Assembly: GCF_001424835.1 (NCBI RefSeq)
Contig: NZ_LMCQ01000012.1
Location: forward strand, 1,755-65,754
Origin: Variovorax sp. Root318D1
GTDB taxonomy: Bacteria > Pseudomonadota > Gammaproteobacteria > Burkholderiales > Burkholderiaceae_C
Reading direction: 5' to 3'
DNA: 64,000 nt
Both the position numbers and the translations under genes were made by a program. Numbering within the stretch: position 1 is the first letter of the stretch; each line of letters opens with the position of its first letter. Shown here one piece after another: positions 43,588 to 52,321 of this stretch. A model generated the notes under the pieces. It did not search any database and had not been told where the DNA came from. It saw only the letters and a list, made by a program, of their open reading frames with translations.

Positions 43588-45318
43588 CTACGACTCGTCG
43601 CGCAGCCAGGTGACTGCGCCCGAATGGGTCACGGCGCCCTGGTGGGCGGGGCGCACGGTGAGGGCATATTTTTCCAGCAAGCCGCGGTGAGGCGCCCCCG
43701 CGTTTACCTGACGTTCGGAGAGACGGCGCGCGATGTCTTCCGCCGCCAGTTCCACCGAAATGCTGCGGGCCTCGGCCCGCGCATCGATGGCCACGATGTC
43801 GCCGTCGCGCAGCGCTGCTATCGGTCCGCCGTCGGCTGCCTCGGGCCCCGCGTAGCCGATGCACAGGCCGCGCGTGGCGCCCGAGAAGCGCCCGTCGGTG
43901 AGGAGCGCCACCTTGTCGCCCATGCCTTGGCCGTAGAGCAGGGCGGTGATGCCCAGCATCTCGCGCATGCCGGGGCTTCCCTTCGGGCCTTCATTGCGGA
44001 TCACGATCACGTCGCCGGGCTGGTAGCGGCGGTTCTGCACGGCCGCCTGGGCTTCTTCCTCGGACTCGAAGACGCGCGCCGGGCCGCGATGCACCAGCGT
44101 CTGGAGGCCCGCGGTCTTGAGCAATGCGCCGTCCGGGCAGAGGTTGCCCTTGAGCACCGCCAGGCCTCCGTCGCGCGTGATCGGGTTGCCGGCCGCGCGC
44201 ACCACGCGGCCGTCAGGCGCGGCGGCATCGGCCAGCTCTTCGGCCATGGTGCGGCCGGTGAAGGTGAGCACGTCGCCGTGCAGGAAGCCTTGCTCCATCA
44301 GCGTGCGGAGAATGACGCCTGCGCCGCCGATGTAAAACACGTCGCGCGCCAGGTACTGCCCGCCCGGCCGCAAGTCGGCGATGAGCGGCGTCCGCGCGAA
44401 GATCTCGGCCACGTCGTCGAGGTGGAACTTGATGCCGGCCTCGTGCGCGATGGCCGGCAGGTGCAGCGCCGCATTGGTGGAGCCGCCCGTGGCCGACACC
44501 ACGGCGCAGGCGTTTTCGAGCGCCTTGCGCGTGACGATGTCGCGCGGCAGGGGGCTGTCGCCCATCACCGCCTTCATGAGATTTTTAGCGGCGCGGCGCA
44601 TCAGCGGCGCTCGCTCGCTGAACACCGCCGGCACCATGCTCGAGCCGATGGGCGCGAGGCCCAGCGCCTCGGACACCATGCCCATGGTGTTGGCCGTGAA
44701 CTGGCCTGCGCAGGCGCCGGCAGTGGGCAAGCAGGCACGGCTCATGGCGTCGAGTTCGTCGTGCGTGGCGGTGCCGGCCAGCACCTTGCCGATGGTCTCG
44801 TAGGTATCGACCACGTTGAGGTCGCGGCCATCGGGCCCGGGCATCTGCCCCGGCAGCGCCGAGCCGCCATGCACGAACACGCTCGGCACGTTGCAGCGCA
44901 CCATGCCCATCATCAAACCCGGCAGGTTCTTGTCGCAGGCGCCGATGGCAAAGATGCCGTCCCACTGGTGGCCGCGTGTCGAGGCCTCGACGCTGTCGGC
45001 AATCAGCTCGCGCGAGATCAGCGAGAAGCGCATGCCCGAGTGCGCCATGGTGAGCCCGTCGCTCACCGACACCACGGGGCATTCATGCGGCGTGCCGCCG
45101 CCGGCGTAGATGCCGGTCTTGGCGTGCTGCGCCTGCTCGCGCAGGTTGAGGTTGCAGGGGCTCATCTCGCCGCCGGTGTGGAACACGCCGATGTGCGGAC
45201 GCTCGATGTCCTCGTCGTCCTGGCCCAGCGCATGAAGAAAGCTGCGCGTGGTTGCGCGGATCGTGCCTTCGCGGATGGTGGCGGAGCGAAAGCGCTTGGG
45301 ATCGGTCGGAGAAGTCAT
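43588..45318 (-). CDS. IlvD/Edd-family dehydratase
   Basis: 576 residues. The Fe-S ligand cysteines appear as in dihydroxy-acid dehydratases: [20 protein letters not shown] and [13 protein letters not shown]. Conserved [17 protein letters not shown] near the end. The family covers IlvD, Edd and sugar-acid dehydratases. Since it lies in a catabolic operon, it is more likely a sugar-acid or hydroxy-acid dehydratase than the biosynthetic IlvD, but this is an inference. Lies 22 bp after hpaI and 35 bp before the Bug gene. Confidence 0.9.
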   Translation of the reverse strand: MTSPTDPKRFRSATIREGTIRATTRSFLHALGQDDEDIERPHIGVFHTGGEMSPCNLNLREQAQHAKTGIYAGGGTPHECPVVSVSDGLTMAHSGMRFSLISRELIADSVEASTRGHQWDGIFAIGACDKNLPGLMMGMVRCNVPSVFVHGGSALPGQMPGPDGRDLNVVDTYETIGKVLAGTATHDELDAMSRACLPTAGACAGQFTANTMGMVSEALGLAPIGSSMVPAVFSERAPLMRRAAKNLMKAVMGDSPLPRDIVTRKALENACAVVSATGGSTNAALHLPAIAHEAGIKFHLDDVAEIFARTPLIADLRPGGQYLARDVFYIGGAGVILRTLMEQGFLHGDVLTFTGRTMAEELADAAAPDGRVVRAAGNPITRDGGLAVLKGNLCPDGALLKTAGLQTLVHRGPARVFESEEEAQAAVQNRRYQPGDVIVIRNEGPKGSPGMREMLGITALLYGQGMGDKVALLTDGRFSGATRGLCIGYAGPEAADGGPIAALRDGDIVAIDARAEARSISVELAAEDIARRLSERQVNAGAPHRGLLEKYALTVRPAHQGAVTHSGAVTWLRDES

Positions 45319-45340
45319 GGCGCAGGGAAACGAACAGTTT

Positions 45341-46162
45341 TCAATAGCCGTTGGGCGTCACAGCGCTTGCGGCGGTCTTGTATTTAGACGCCAGTTGCTT
45401 CGCCGCGGCCGTGAGCAGGATGGTGTCGACGCCCACCGCCACGAACTGCGCGCCCGCCGCGAGCCATTTGCGCGCCTGCTCCTCGGTGGTCGAGAGAATG
45501 CCCGGTGCCTTGCCGGCCTTGCGGATGCGCGCAATGGCATCGGCGATCACGGCCTGCACCTCGGGGTGGTTCGGCTGGCCCACGAATCCCATCGACGCCG
45601 AGAGGTCGGCCGGCCCGATGAACACGCCGTCCACACCCGGCGTGGCGGCGATGGCATCGAGGTTCTTCATCGCTTCGACGGTCTCGGCCTGCACCAGCAG
45701 GCAGGTCTGCGCATTGGCTTCATGCAGGTAGCCGGGATAGGCCTGCCAGCGCGAGGCGCGCGCGAGGGCGCTGCCCATGCCGCGGATGCCTTCGGGCGGA
45801 TAGCGCATCCCCTGGACCATTCGCGCCGCCTGTTCGGCGGTGTCGACCATCGGCACCAGGATGGTCTGCGCACCGATGTCCAGGTACTGCTTGAGCAGCG
45901 TGGTGTCGCCCACCGGAACCCGCACCACGGGGTGCGAGCGCTCCGATTCGGGCTGTGCCGACCACGCGCTCGAGATGCCCTGCAACTGCGAGAGCACGGA
46001 GCGCACGTCGTTGGGCGCGTGCTCGCCGTCGAGCAGCAGCCAGTCGTAGCCAGTGCCCGCAAGAATCTCGGCCACATAGCCGTCGGCCAGTCCGACCCAG
46101 AGGCCGATCTTCTGCTCGCCGGCCTGCATGGCCTGCTTGAAAGTGTTCAGAGGTGTGTGCAT
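45341..46162 (-). CDS. hpaI: HpcH/HpaI-family aldolase
   Basis: 273 residues from ATG 46162. Class II aldolase pattern: [34 protein letters not shown], metal ligand Glu and Asp in [11 protein letters not shown] and [14 protein letters not shown]. HpaI cleaves 4-hydroxy-2-oxoheptane-1,7-dioate to pyruvate and succinic semialdehyde, the last step of homoprotocatechuate breakdown. Follows hpaH by 10 bp. Confidence 0.93.
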   Translation of the reverse strand: MHTPLNTFKQAMQAGEQKIGLWVGLADGYVAEILAGTGYDWLLLDGEHAPNDVRSVLSQLQGISSAWSAQPESERSHPVVRVPVGDTTLLKQYLDIGAQTILVPMVDTAEQAARMVQGMRYPPEGIRGMGSALARASRWQAYPGYLHEANAQTCLLVQAETVEAMKNLDAIAATPGVDGVFIGPADLSASMGFVGQPNHPEVQAVIADAIARIRKAGKAPGILSTTEEQARKWLAAGAQFVAVGVDTILLTAAAKQLASKYKTAASAVTPNGY

Positions 46163-46172
46163 GGAGCGTCTT

Positions 46173-46976
46173 TCAGACAAAACGGAAGGCAATGCTGCCC
46201 AGCGGGCCGTAGTCGGCATGGAAGGTGTCGCCGGGCACGGCGGTGGTGGGCCGGGTGAACGAGCCGCCGAGCACCACCTCGCCGGCTTCGAGGTGTTCGT
46301 CCCACGGCGCGAGCTTGTTCGCGAGCCAGGCCACGCCGGTGGCGGGGTGGTTGAGCACGGCCGCGGCCACGCCCGACTCTTCGATCACGCCGTTCTTGTA
46401 GAGCAGCGCGCTCACCCAGCGCAGGTCGACCGCGTCGGGCTTCACCGGCCGGCCACCCATCACGATGCCAGCGTTGGCCGCGTTGTCGGCGATGGTGTCG
46501 AACACCTTGCGCGGCGCCTTGGTGTGGCGGTCGAACTGTTCGATGCGCGCATCGATGATCTCGATGGCGGGCACCACGTAGTCGGTGGCGGCCAGCACGT
46601 CGAAGATGGTCACGTTCGGGCCCTGCAGCTTCTTGCCGAGGATGAAGGCCAGCTCCACCTCGATGCGCGGCGCGATGAAGCGCTTGAACGGTATGTCGCT
46701 GCCTTGCTCGAAGAACATGTCGTCGAGCAGGGTGCCGTAGTCGGGCTCGGTGATCTGGCTGGACAACTGCATGGCCCGCGAGGTGAGGCCGATCTTGTGG
46801 CCCTTCACGGTGCGGCCCTCGGCGATCTTGGCCTTGACCCATTCGCGCGAGATGGCATAGCCGTCTTCCACCGTCATCTCGGGAAAGCGCTTGGAAAAGT
46901 GCTCGACCTGCACGCGCGACTTCTCGCTCTCGTGCAGTTCGGCCGCGAGCCTGGCAATGGTGTCGGCGGTGAGCAT
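46173..46976 (-). CDS. hpaH: 2-oxo-hept-4-ene-1,7-dioate hydratase
   Basis: 267 residues, the normal length. MhpD/HpaH family: [55 protein letters not shown] with the metal-binding Glu-x-Glu, and [21 protein letters not shown]. It adds water to the oxoheptenedioate made after HpaF and HpaG. 7 bp after hpaF. Confidence 0.94.
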   Translation of the reverse strand: MLTADTIARLAAELHESEKSRVQVEHFSKRFPEMTVEDGYAISREWVKAKIAEGRTVKGHKIGLTSRAMQLSSQITEPDYGTLLDDMFFEQGSDIPFKRFIAPRIEVELAFILGKKLQGPNVTIFDVLAATDYVVPAIEIIDARIEQFDRHTKAPRKVFDTIADNAANAGIVMGGRPVKPDAVDLRWVSALLYKNGVIEESGVAAAVLNHPATGVAWLANKLAPWDEHLEAGEVVLGGSFTRPTTAVPGDTFHADYGPLGSIAFRFV

Positions 46977-46983
46977 GGTTTCT

Positions 46984-47391
46984 TTAGTGCTTGTTGAAGA
47001 GAGGATGCAGGTTGCTGTGCTTGCCGTCGTACACCTGGCCAGGGCTTTCGTCGATCTGCAGCGTGATGCCGATGTGGCGTTTGCTGAAGATCGGTTCGAA
47101 ATGCGCGCGCACGTCGGCCAGCAGGTCGTCGCCGGCCTTTTTCTTCACAGCTTCGGCGCGTCCCGCCGCCATTCGAAGGTTGAGATACACGAAGGCGTAG
47201 TCGGCCTTGCCGTCGGCCACCGCATGGTGCGCGGCTGGGAAGGCCAGAACACGCGTGCCGCCGATGGGGAACACCGGCTTGCCGGCCTCGTCGCACTGCT
47301 TCAGCATGGTGTCGGCCAGCGTGCGGCAAAGCGTCGTCATGTCGGTTTCGGCTTCGATGTTGGGCGTGTAGAGGATCACGAGATGCGGCAT
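46984..47391 (-). CDS. hpaF: 5-carboxymethyl-2-hydroxymuconate isomerase
   Basis: 135 residues. Starts [13 protein letters not shown], close to the tautomerase-type HpaF with its N-terminal region, then [35 protein letters not shown] and [12 protein letters not shown]. The catalytic proline is residue 2. It moves a double bond in the ring-opened dicarboxylate. 13 bp after the LigB-like gene. Confidence 0.92.
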   Translation of the reverse strand: MPHLVILYTPNIEAETDMTTLCRTLADTMLKQCDEAGKPVFPIGGTRVLAFPAAHHAVADGKADYAFVYLNLRMAAGRAEAVKKKAGDDLLADVRAHFEPIFSKRHIGITLQIDESPGQVYDGKHSNLHPLFNKH

Positions 47392-47404
47392 GTGGGTGCT
47401 CCGT

Positions 47405-48232
47405 TCATTCGATCGACATCGTCGCGACGGTGCATGTCACCGCGAAGATGGGGATGGCATTCATGTGCAGGATCTGGCCCTTGCCACGCGCGGCCGCGGC
47501 CACGCTCAAGAAGGTGCGAATCTCGAAGCCGCCCTGGCCCGCTTCGCGGTAGGTGGCTTCATCGTTGTAGTCGGCCTGCGAGAGCAGCGCTTCGCGGTCG
47601 TTGGCGCACCAGCGGCGCATGAACTCGGCGTCCCACTCGGCGTTGACCTTGCCCGAATCGGGTGTGGCCGGCCAATGTGAAATGCCGCCCGTGCCCACCA
47701 GCGCAATGCGCTCGGGCGCCTTGTCGCAGGCGCGGCGCAAGGCTTCTCCGAAGGCCCAGGCGCGGTGCAGCGGTGTGAGCGGCGGTCCCTGGCAGTTGAT
47801 GTTCACGGGAATGACCTTGGTGTCGAACATCGGCGTGAGAAAGTGGAGCGGCACCATGATGCCGTGGTCGAATTTCCATTCTTCCGCGTAGGCCACGTCC
47901 ACGGTCTGCATCACCTCGCGAATCAAGCGCTGCGACAGCGCGGCATCGCCGGGGATGGTGTGCTTCTCGATACCCAGCCACTTCGGATCCTCGATCGGAC
48001 CCTCGTAGCTGTCGGCCATGCCGATTGCATAGGCCGGCATGTTGTTCATGAAGAAATTCGCGAAGTGCTCGGCCGCGACCACGATCACCGCGTCGGGCTT
48101 CGTGGCGCGCATTGCTTCGCCGAAGCGATGGAACTGCGCGTGAAATTCGTCCTTCACGACTGCGTCGGCCAGGTGGGCGCGGCCAGTAATGCCAGGGGCG
48201 TGGCTGCACACGCCTGCGAATACGAGACTCAT
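47405..48232 (-). CDS. Class III extradiol dioxygenase, LigB-like catalytic subunit
   Basis: 275 residues from ATG 48232. LigB-type active site: His 11 (VCSHAPG), His 56 (AEHFANFF), catalytic His in GTGGISHWP and likely metal Glu in GGFEIRTF. KFDHGIMVPLHFL is also conserved. Such enzymes cleave a catechol ring next to the hydroxyls using Fe(II). In this operon the expected substrate is homoprotocatechuate, but the enzyme resembles protocatechuate 4,5-dioxygenase beta chains more than E. coli HpaD. Overlaps the ligA-like gene by 4 bp, so subunits are translated together. Confidence 0.88.
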   Translation of the reverse strand: MSLVFAGVCSHAPGITGRAHLADAVVKDEFHAQFHRFGEAMRATKPDAVIVVAAEHFANFFMNNMPAYAIGMADSYEGPIEDPKWLGIEKHTIPGDAALSQRLIREVMQTVDVAYAEEWKFDHGIMVPLHFLTPMFDTKVIPVNINCQGPPLTPLHRAWAFGEALRRACDKAPERIALVGTGGISHWPATPDSGKVNAEWDAEFMRRWCANDREALLSQADYNDEATYREAGQGGFEIRTFLSVAAAARGKGQILHMNAIPIFAVTCTVATMSIE

Positions 48233-48564
48233 ACGCCTGCCACCTTTTCGTCTGTACCCGTTGTCATCGCATAAATTCCTGCACGCACCGGACCGTACTT
48301 GCGCACGCCTTCGCGCATCGCTTCGAGGTAGTCGGCCCATGCAATGCCGAGCAGCGGTGCGAAGTGCATCAACAGTTGTCCGTTGCAGCCCAGCACGTAG
48401 AGCTTGCCGATGTCGCCCTTGTCGATGGCTTCGCGCTCTTCGTCGTTGAGGTCATAGGCAGCCAGCAACTCGACACGTGTTTCGCCGCCTTCCGCATAGC
48501 GGCGTTGCACGCCGGCATCGCGGTTGAGTGCAAACAAAAATTTCTGCATGGCGTAGAGGCTCAT
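48229..48564 (-). CDS. Extradiol dioxygenase small subunit, LigA-like
   Basis: 111 residues. Small helical LigA-type subunit (MQKFLFALNRDAGVQRRY, YDLNDEEREAIDKGDIGKLY, LGCNGQLLMHFAPLLGI), like the alpha chain of protocatechuate 4,5-dioxygenase. It forms a lid over the LigB active site. Its presence shows a two-gene dioxygenase where the E. coli pathway has a single hpaD. The 249-bp dispersed element starts 29 bp upstream of its start codon. Confidence 0.88.
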   Translation of the reverse strand: MSLYAMQKFLFALNRDAGVQRRYAEGGETRVELLAAYDLNDEEREAIDKGDIGKLYVLGCNGQLLMHFAPLLGIAWADYLEAMREGVRKYGPVRAGIYAMTTGTDEKVAGV

Positions 48565-48592
48565 AGCAGGGACCTCGCGTTCTCTGCGTTTG

Positions 48593-48841
48593 GGGCGCGT
48601 GCAAAGGCCACCGGGTACTCCCCTCCGCGAATGTCCCCCGGGCTTCGCCCTCCTCCTTTATTTCGCTGCGGGGAGCACCCGGTGCCCTGTTCACACTGGG
48701 CGCTGTGGTTGTTCCGGTCGATCAACGTTCGCTCTGAACAACGCTCCCGTCGATGGGGTGCCTTGCGCAGCGAAATAAAGGGGGAGGCCGCAGGCCGGAG
48801 GACATTCGCGGAGCAAGGTACCCCGTCGGCGGGAGCGCGCC
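48593..48841 (-). repeat. 249-bp dispersed element, family 2, copy 2 (inverted), inside the hpa operon
   Basis: Occupies the ~290-bp gap between hpaE and ligA, where no gene was seen. On the minus strand it matches 28761-29007. Both arms are present: TCCGCGAATGTCCCCCGG with CTTTATTTCGCTGCG, and its inverted partner. The transcript of the hpa operon must pass through its arms, which can fold as large hairpins. Confidence 0.88.
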
Positions 48842-48855
48842 CAAGGCGATACATC

Positions 48856-50316
48856 TCACACCCCCCAATGCGGAATATGGTGCGAACCCATCGAAACCGC
48901 AACGTTCTTCGGCTCGCAGAACACTTCATAGCTCCAGGTGCCGCCTTCGCGTCCCGTACCCGAGGCCTTGGTGCCGCCAAAAGGCTGGCGCAGGTCCCGT
49001 ACGTTCTGGCTGTTGACGAAGCACATGCCGGCCTCCACCGCGGCCGCCACGCGGTGCGCGCGGCCGATGTTCTCGGTCCACACATAACTCGAGAGACCGT
49101 ACTCGATGTCGTTGGCAAGGCGGATCGCTTCGGCCTCGTCCTTGAACGGAATCAGGCAGGCCACCGGACCGAAAATTTCTTCTTGCGCAATCCGCATGCG
49201 GTTGTCGACGTCTGCGAACACCGTCGGCATCACGTAGTTGCCGTGCTTCACGCGGTCAGGCAGTTCGGGCGTGCCGAGCCCGCCGCACAGCAGCGTCGCG
49301 CCTTCCTTCGGACCGAGCTCGATGTAGCTGCGCACCTTCGCCAGGTGCCCCTGCGAAATCATCGGCCCGACGATGGTCTTCTCGTCGAGCGGGTCGCCCA
49401 CCACGATGCGCCTGGCCCGCTCGGCAAACTTCGCGGCAAAGTCCGCATAGATCGACTGTTGCACCAGGATGCGCGAGCCCGCCGTGCAGCGCTCGCCGTT
49501 ATTGCTGAAGATCATGAACACCGCCGCGTCCAGCGCGCGGCCCAGGTCGGCGTCGTCAAAGATCACGAACGGGCTCTTGCCGCCCAGCTCCATGCTGAAC
49601 TTCTTCAAGCCCGCGCTTTTCACGATGCGGTTGCCCGTGGCGGTGGAGCCGGTGAACGAGATCGCGCGCACGTCGGGATGCGCCACCAGCGGCTCGCCGG
49701 CTTCCTTGCCGTAGCCGTGCACCAGGTTCAACACGCCCGGTGGAATGCCCGCTTCGAGCGCGAGCTCGCCCAGGCGCGCCGCTGTGAGTGGAGAGAGCTC
49801 GCTCATCTTCAGCACCGCGGTGTTGCCGAAGGCGAGACACGGCGCGACCTTCCACGTGGCGGTCATGAAGGGCACGTTCCACGGGCTGATGAGCGCGCAC
49901 ACGCCCACTGGGTGGAACAGCGTGTAGTTCAGGTGCGTGGGCGTTGGGTAGGTGTGGCCGTCCACGCGCGTGCACATCTCGGCAAAGTAGTAGAAGTTGT
50001 CGGCCGCGCGAGGGATCAGCTGCTTGCCGGTCTGCGAGATGACCTGGCCGCAGTCGTCGGTCTCCGTCTGCGCGATCTCGGGCACGTGCTTGGCGATCAG
50101 GTCGCCGAGCTTGCGGACCAGCTTCGCGCGCTCGGTCGTAGGCAGCCCGGCCCACTTGGGAAACGCTTCCTTGGCGGCGGCCACGGCCGCGTTCACTTCG
50201 GCTTCGCCGCCCGAGGCGACTTCGGCCAGCACCTCCTGCGTAGCGGGGTTGACGGTCTGAAAGTAGTCGGTGCCGGCAACGCTCTTGCCGCCGATGAGGT
50301 GATGAATCTGTTGCAT
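48856..50316 (-). CDS. hpaE: 5-carboxymethyl-2-hydroxymuconate semialdehyde dehydrogenase
   Basis: 486 residues, the usual length. Aldehyde dehydrogenase fold: SPWNVPFMTATWK, ISFTGSTATGNRI, catalytic Glu in SMELGGKSPFV and catalytic Cys in FSNNGERCTAGSRI. It oxidises the ring-cleavage semialdehyde to the dicarboxylate with NAD. Identified as hpaE mainly by its position after hpaG and by length. 66 bp after hpaG2; separated from ligA by the dispersed element. Confidence 0.92.
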   Translation of the reverse strand: MQQIHHLIGGKSVAGTDYFQTVNPATQEVLAEVASGGEAEVNAAVAAAKEAFPKWAGLPTTERAKLVRKLGDLIAKHVPEIAQTETDDCGQVISQTGKQLIPRAADNFYYFAEMCTRVDGHTYPTPTHLNYTLFHPVGVCALISPWNVPFMTATWKVAPCLAFGNTAVLKMSELSPLTAARLGELALEAGIPPGVLNLVHGYGKEAGEPLVAHPDVRAISFTGSTATGNRIVKSAGLKKFSMELGGKSPFVIFDDADLGRALDAAVFMIFSNNGERCTAGSRILVQQSIYADFAAKFAERARRIVVGDPLDEKTIVGPMISQGHLAKVRSYIELGPKEGATLLCGGLGTPELPDRVKHGNYVMPTVFADVDNRMRIAQEEIFGPVACLIPFKDEAEAIRLANDIEYGLSSYVWTENIGRAHRVAAAVEAGMCFVNSQNVRDLRQPFGGTKASGTGREGGTWSYEVFCEPKNVAVSMGSHHIPHWGV

Positions 50317-50382
50317 GGAATCCCTTCAAGGGGCAGTCAGTGTTTGTCTCTTCTGTCGTTGGTATGGAAAAGCAGTGCGGCG

Positions 50383-51153
50383 CTAGGTGCCCTCGATGGT
50401 GTTGACCAGTGCGCCGATGCGCTCGATCTCGGTCACCACCACATCGCCCGGCCTGCAATCGACCACGCCGTCGGGCGTGCCCGTAAGAATCAGATCGCCG
50501 GGCGACAGCGTCATGAAGCGGCTGAAATACTCGATGAGAAAGGGCGCGTCGAAGATCATGTCGCGCGTGCTGCCCTGCTGCGTGACGGTGCCGTTCACCG
50601 TGGTCTTGAGCGCGAGCGCCATCGGGTCGGGCACATCGGCCGCGTCGACGAACCAGGGTCCGAGCGGCGTGCAGGTGTCGCGGTTCTTCACGCGCAGATT
50701 GGGGCGATACCAGTTCTCCAGGTAGTCGCGAATGGCGTAGTCGTTGGCCACGGTGTAGCCGCCAATGAAGTCGTAGGCGTCGTCCCGCTTTACGTGGCGC
50801 GCCGTCTTGCCGACGACGATGGCGAGCTCGCATTCGTAGTGCATGAACTGCACGCCGGCCGGGCGATGCGTGCGCTGGCGGTGGCCGGTCAGCGTGCTCT
50901 GGCCCTTGACGAACACCAGCGGTTCCTCGGGCGCCTTGAACTCCAGTTCCTTGGCGTGGTCGGCGTAGTTGAGGCCGAGCGCAAGGATGGTGCGGGGCCG
51001 CGCCGTAGGCGCAAGCGGCGGTAGCCAGGTGAGCTGATCCTGCGGCACCACGCGGCCGTCTTCCAGGCGCACGGCGGCATCTTGCTCGCCATTGAATTCA
51101 TGCGCGGTGCCGGTGTGTTCGCGGCCTTCGAATATGACGCGCGCGTGCTTCAT
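50383..51153 (-). CDS. hpaG: FAH-family isomerase/decarboxylase, HpaG C-terminal-type (hpaG2)
   Basis: 256 residues from ATG 51153. Fumarylacetoacetase-type fold: ILALGLNYADHAKELEF, metal ligands in MHYECELAIVVGK, GGYTVANDYAIRDYLEN, MTLSPGDLILTGTPDGV. In E. coli this is one half of the bifunctional HpaG. Here the two halves are separate genes whose ends overlap by 4 bp. It performs the isomerisation/decarboxylation step to the oxoheptenedioate. Confidence 0.9.
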   Translation of the reverse strand: MKHARVIFEGREHTGTAHEFNGEQDAAVRLEDGRVVPQDQLTWLPPLAPTARPRTILALGLNYADHAKELEFKAPEEPLVFVKGQSTLTGHRQRTHRPAGVQFMHYECELAIVVGKTARHVKRDDAYDFIGGYTVANDYAIRDYLENWYRPNLRVKNRDTCTPLGPWFVDAADVPDPMALALKTTVNGTVTQQGSTRDMIFDAPFLIEYFSRFMTLSPGDLILTGTPDGVVDCRPGDVVVTEIERIGALVNTIEGT

Positions 51154-51791
51154 GCGGCCACCTCCTGCACCAGCGCGTTGGCCAGGGTCTCGAACCCCGG
51201 CGCGGAAATCTCGATGCGATCGCCCGCGCGGGCCAGCGGTCGGCCGGCGTCGCAGCCCAGCATCAGCACGTCGCCATGCGCGAGCGTCATGAAGTCGCCG
51301 ACGTCGGCGAGCAGCTGCTGCGCCGGACGCACGAGCTGCGAAAAATCGATCGACTGCCTGAGCGTGCCATTGATGCGCACCTCGACGCGAAAGCCTGCGG
51401 GGTCGGCCACCTCCTGCGCGTCGCGCAGCACCGGACCGATGCCGAGGAACCCGTCCACGCACTTGAATTTCACGGGAGGACGGAAGAAGCTCGCGTGCGG
51501 AATCGAGAGATCGTTCATCAGCACGAAGCCTTCCACGTCGCCCTCGGCGCCGATCACCATGCCGATGCTGGCGCCGATTTCCACCTCGGGCACGGATGAA
51601 GGCACCGCAATGGCGCTGCCGTGCGGGCTCCAGGTGTTGGCGGTCTTCACATAGAGCACCGGCGCTTTCGGCGGCGCCTTGTAGGGTGGCTCTGCCATTT
51701 GCGGCGCGAGCGCGTCGAACTCGGCGCGGAAGTTCAGCAGCGTGCCGTACACGGTGCCTGTCGGAAGGTAGTGCGGGGCGCTGCTGCTCAT
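51150..51791 (-). CDS. hpaG: FAH-family isomerase/decarboxylase, HpaG N-terminal-type (hpaG1)
   Basis: 213 residues from ATG 51791. Same fold as the next gene but shorter (GTVYGTLLNFRAEFDAL, metal-site VPEVEIGASIGMVIG, MTLAHGDVLMLGCDAG). It corresponds to the N-terminal half of fused HpaG. Overlaps hpaR at its start (ATGA) and hpaG2 at its end, so the three genes are coupled. Confidence 0.9.
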   Translation of the reverse strand: MSSSAPHYLPTGTVYGTLLNFRAEFDALAPQMAEPPYKAPPKAPVLYVKTANTWSPHGSAIAVPSSVPEVEIGASIGMVIGAEGDVEGFVLMNDLSIPHASFFRPPVKFKCVDGFLGIGPVLRDAQEVADPAGFRVEVRINGTLRQSIDFSQLVRPAQQLLADVGDFMTLAHGDVLMLGCDAGRPLARAGDRIEISAPGFETLANALVQEVAA

Positions 51792-52222
51792 GAGGGCTGC
51801 TCCAGTGCAATGAGTTCGTCGAGCAGCCCGTAGAGCTGGGTGAGCTTGGTCTTGCCGAGCGACTTTTCCATCCAGTCGTAGTGTGCTTCGATGCTGGTCG
51901 ACAGGCGCTTCACCAGCTTCATGCCGTGTGGCGTGGCCTCGACCACCGTACGTCGCTGGTCTTCGGGATCGCGGCTGCGCGTGATGAGCTTGTCGCGCTC
52001 CATGCGCGCGAGCACGCCGGTGAGGCTGGGGCCGAGGATGAACGCCTCGCGTGCCACGTGGCCGGTTTCGACGGCGCCGTGCTCGCCGAGCACGCGCAGC
52101 ACGCGCCATTGCTGGTCGGACAGCGCGTGCTCGCGCAAGCTGGGCCGCGTGTGGGCCATCACGGCTTCGCGGGCCTGCAGCAGCAGGCGCGGCAAATTGC
52201 GGTGCGTGAAGGTGGTGCTCAA
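51788..52222 (-). CDS. hpaR: MarR-family regulator of homoprotocatechuate genes
   Basis: 144 residues. MarR winged helix (LSDQQWRVLRVLGEHGAVE, VAREAFILGPSLTGVLARMERDKL, RSRDPEDQRRTVVEAT). First gene of the leftward operon; position and length match HpaR, which represses the pathway until homoprotocatechuate binds. A perfect palindrome lies 22 bp upstream of its start. Confidence 0.92.
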   Translation of the reverse strand: MSTTFTHRNLPRLLLQAREAVMAHTRPSLREHALSDQQWRVLRVLGEHGAVETGHVAREAFILGPSLTGVLARMERDKLITRSRDPEDQRRTVVEATPHGMKLVKRLSTSIEAHYDWMEKSLGKTKLTQLYGLLDELIALEQPS

Positions 52223-52244
52223 AAGCTGTACCTCGTTGAATTAG

Positions 52245-52256
52245 TTAACATGTTAA
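52245..52256. promoter_or_regulatory. Perfect palindrome TTAACATGTTAA, candidate HpaR operator
   Basis: 12-bp perfect palindrome in the 99-bp gap between hpaR (leftward) and radA (rightward), inside an AT-rich stretch where the hpaR promoter should lie. MarR-family proteins bind this kind of site. It may also affect radA. Confidence 0.55.
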
Positions 52257-52321
52257 ATGATTTGGAATTTCTTTCCTAGCCGTTTTCCATCAGGGTTTGT
52301 GCGGACACCTAAACTCCCCGC

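Noticed and set aside
43588-45318. Naming this gene ilvD
   Set aside because: Fe-S motifs fit the whole IlvD/Edd family, and its place in a catabolic operon does not support the biosynthetic role.
48364-51024. 886-codon plus-strand open frame
   Set aside because: Antisense to ligA, the dispersed element, hpaE and hpaG2; no domain seen.
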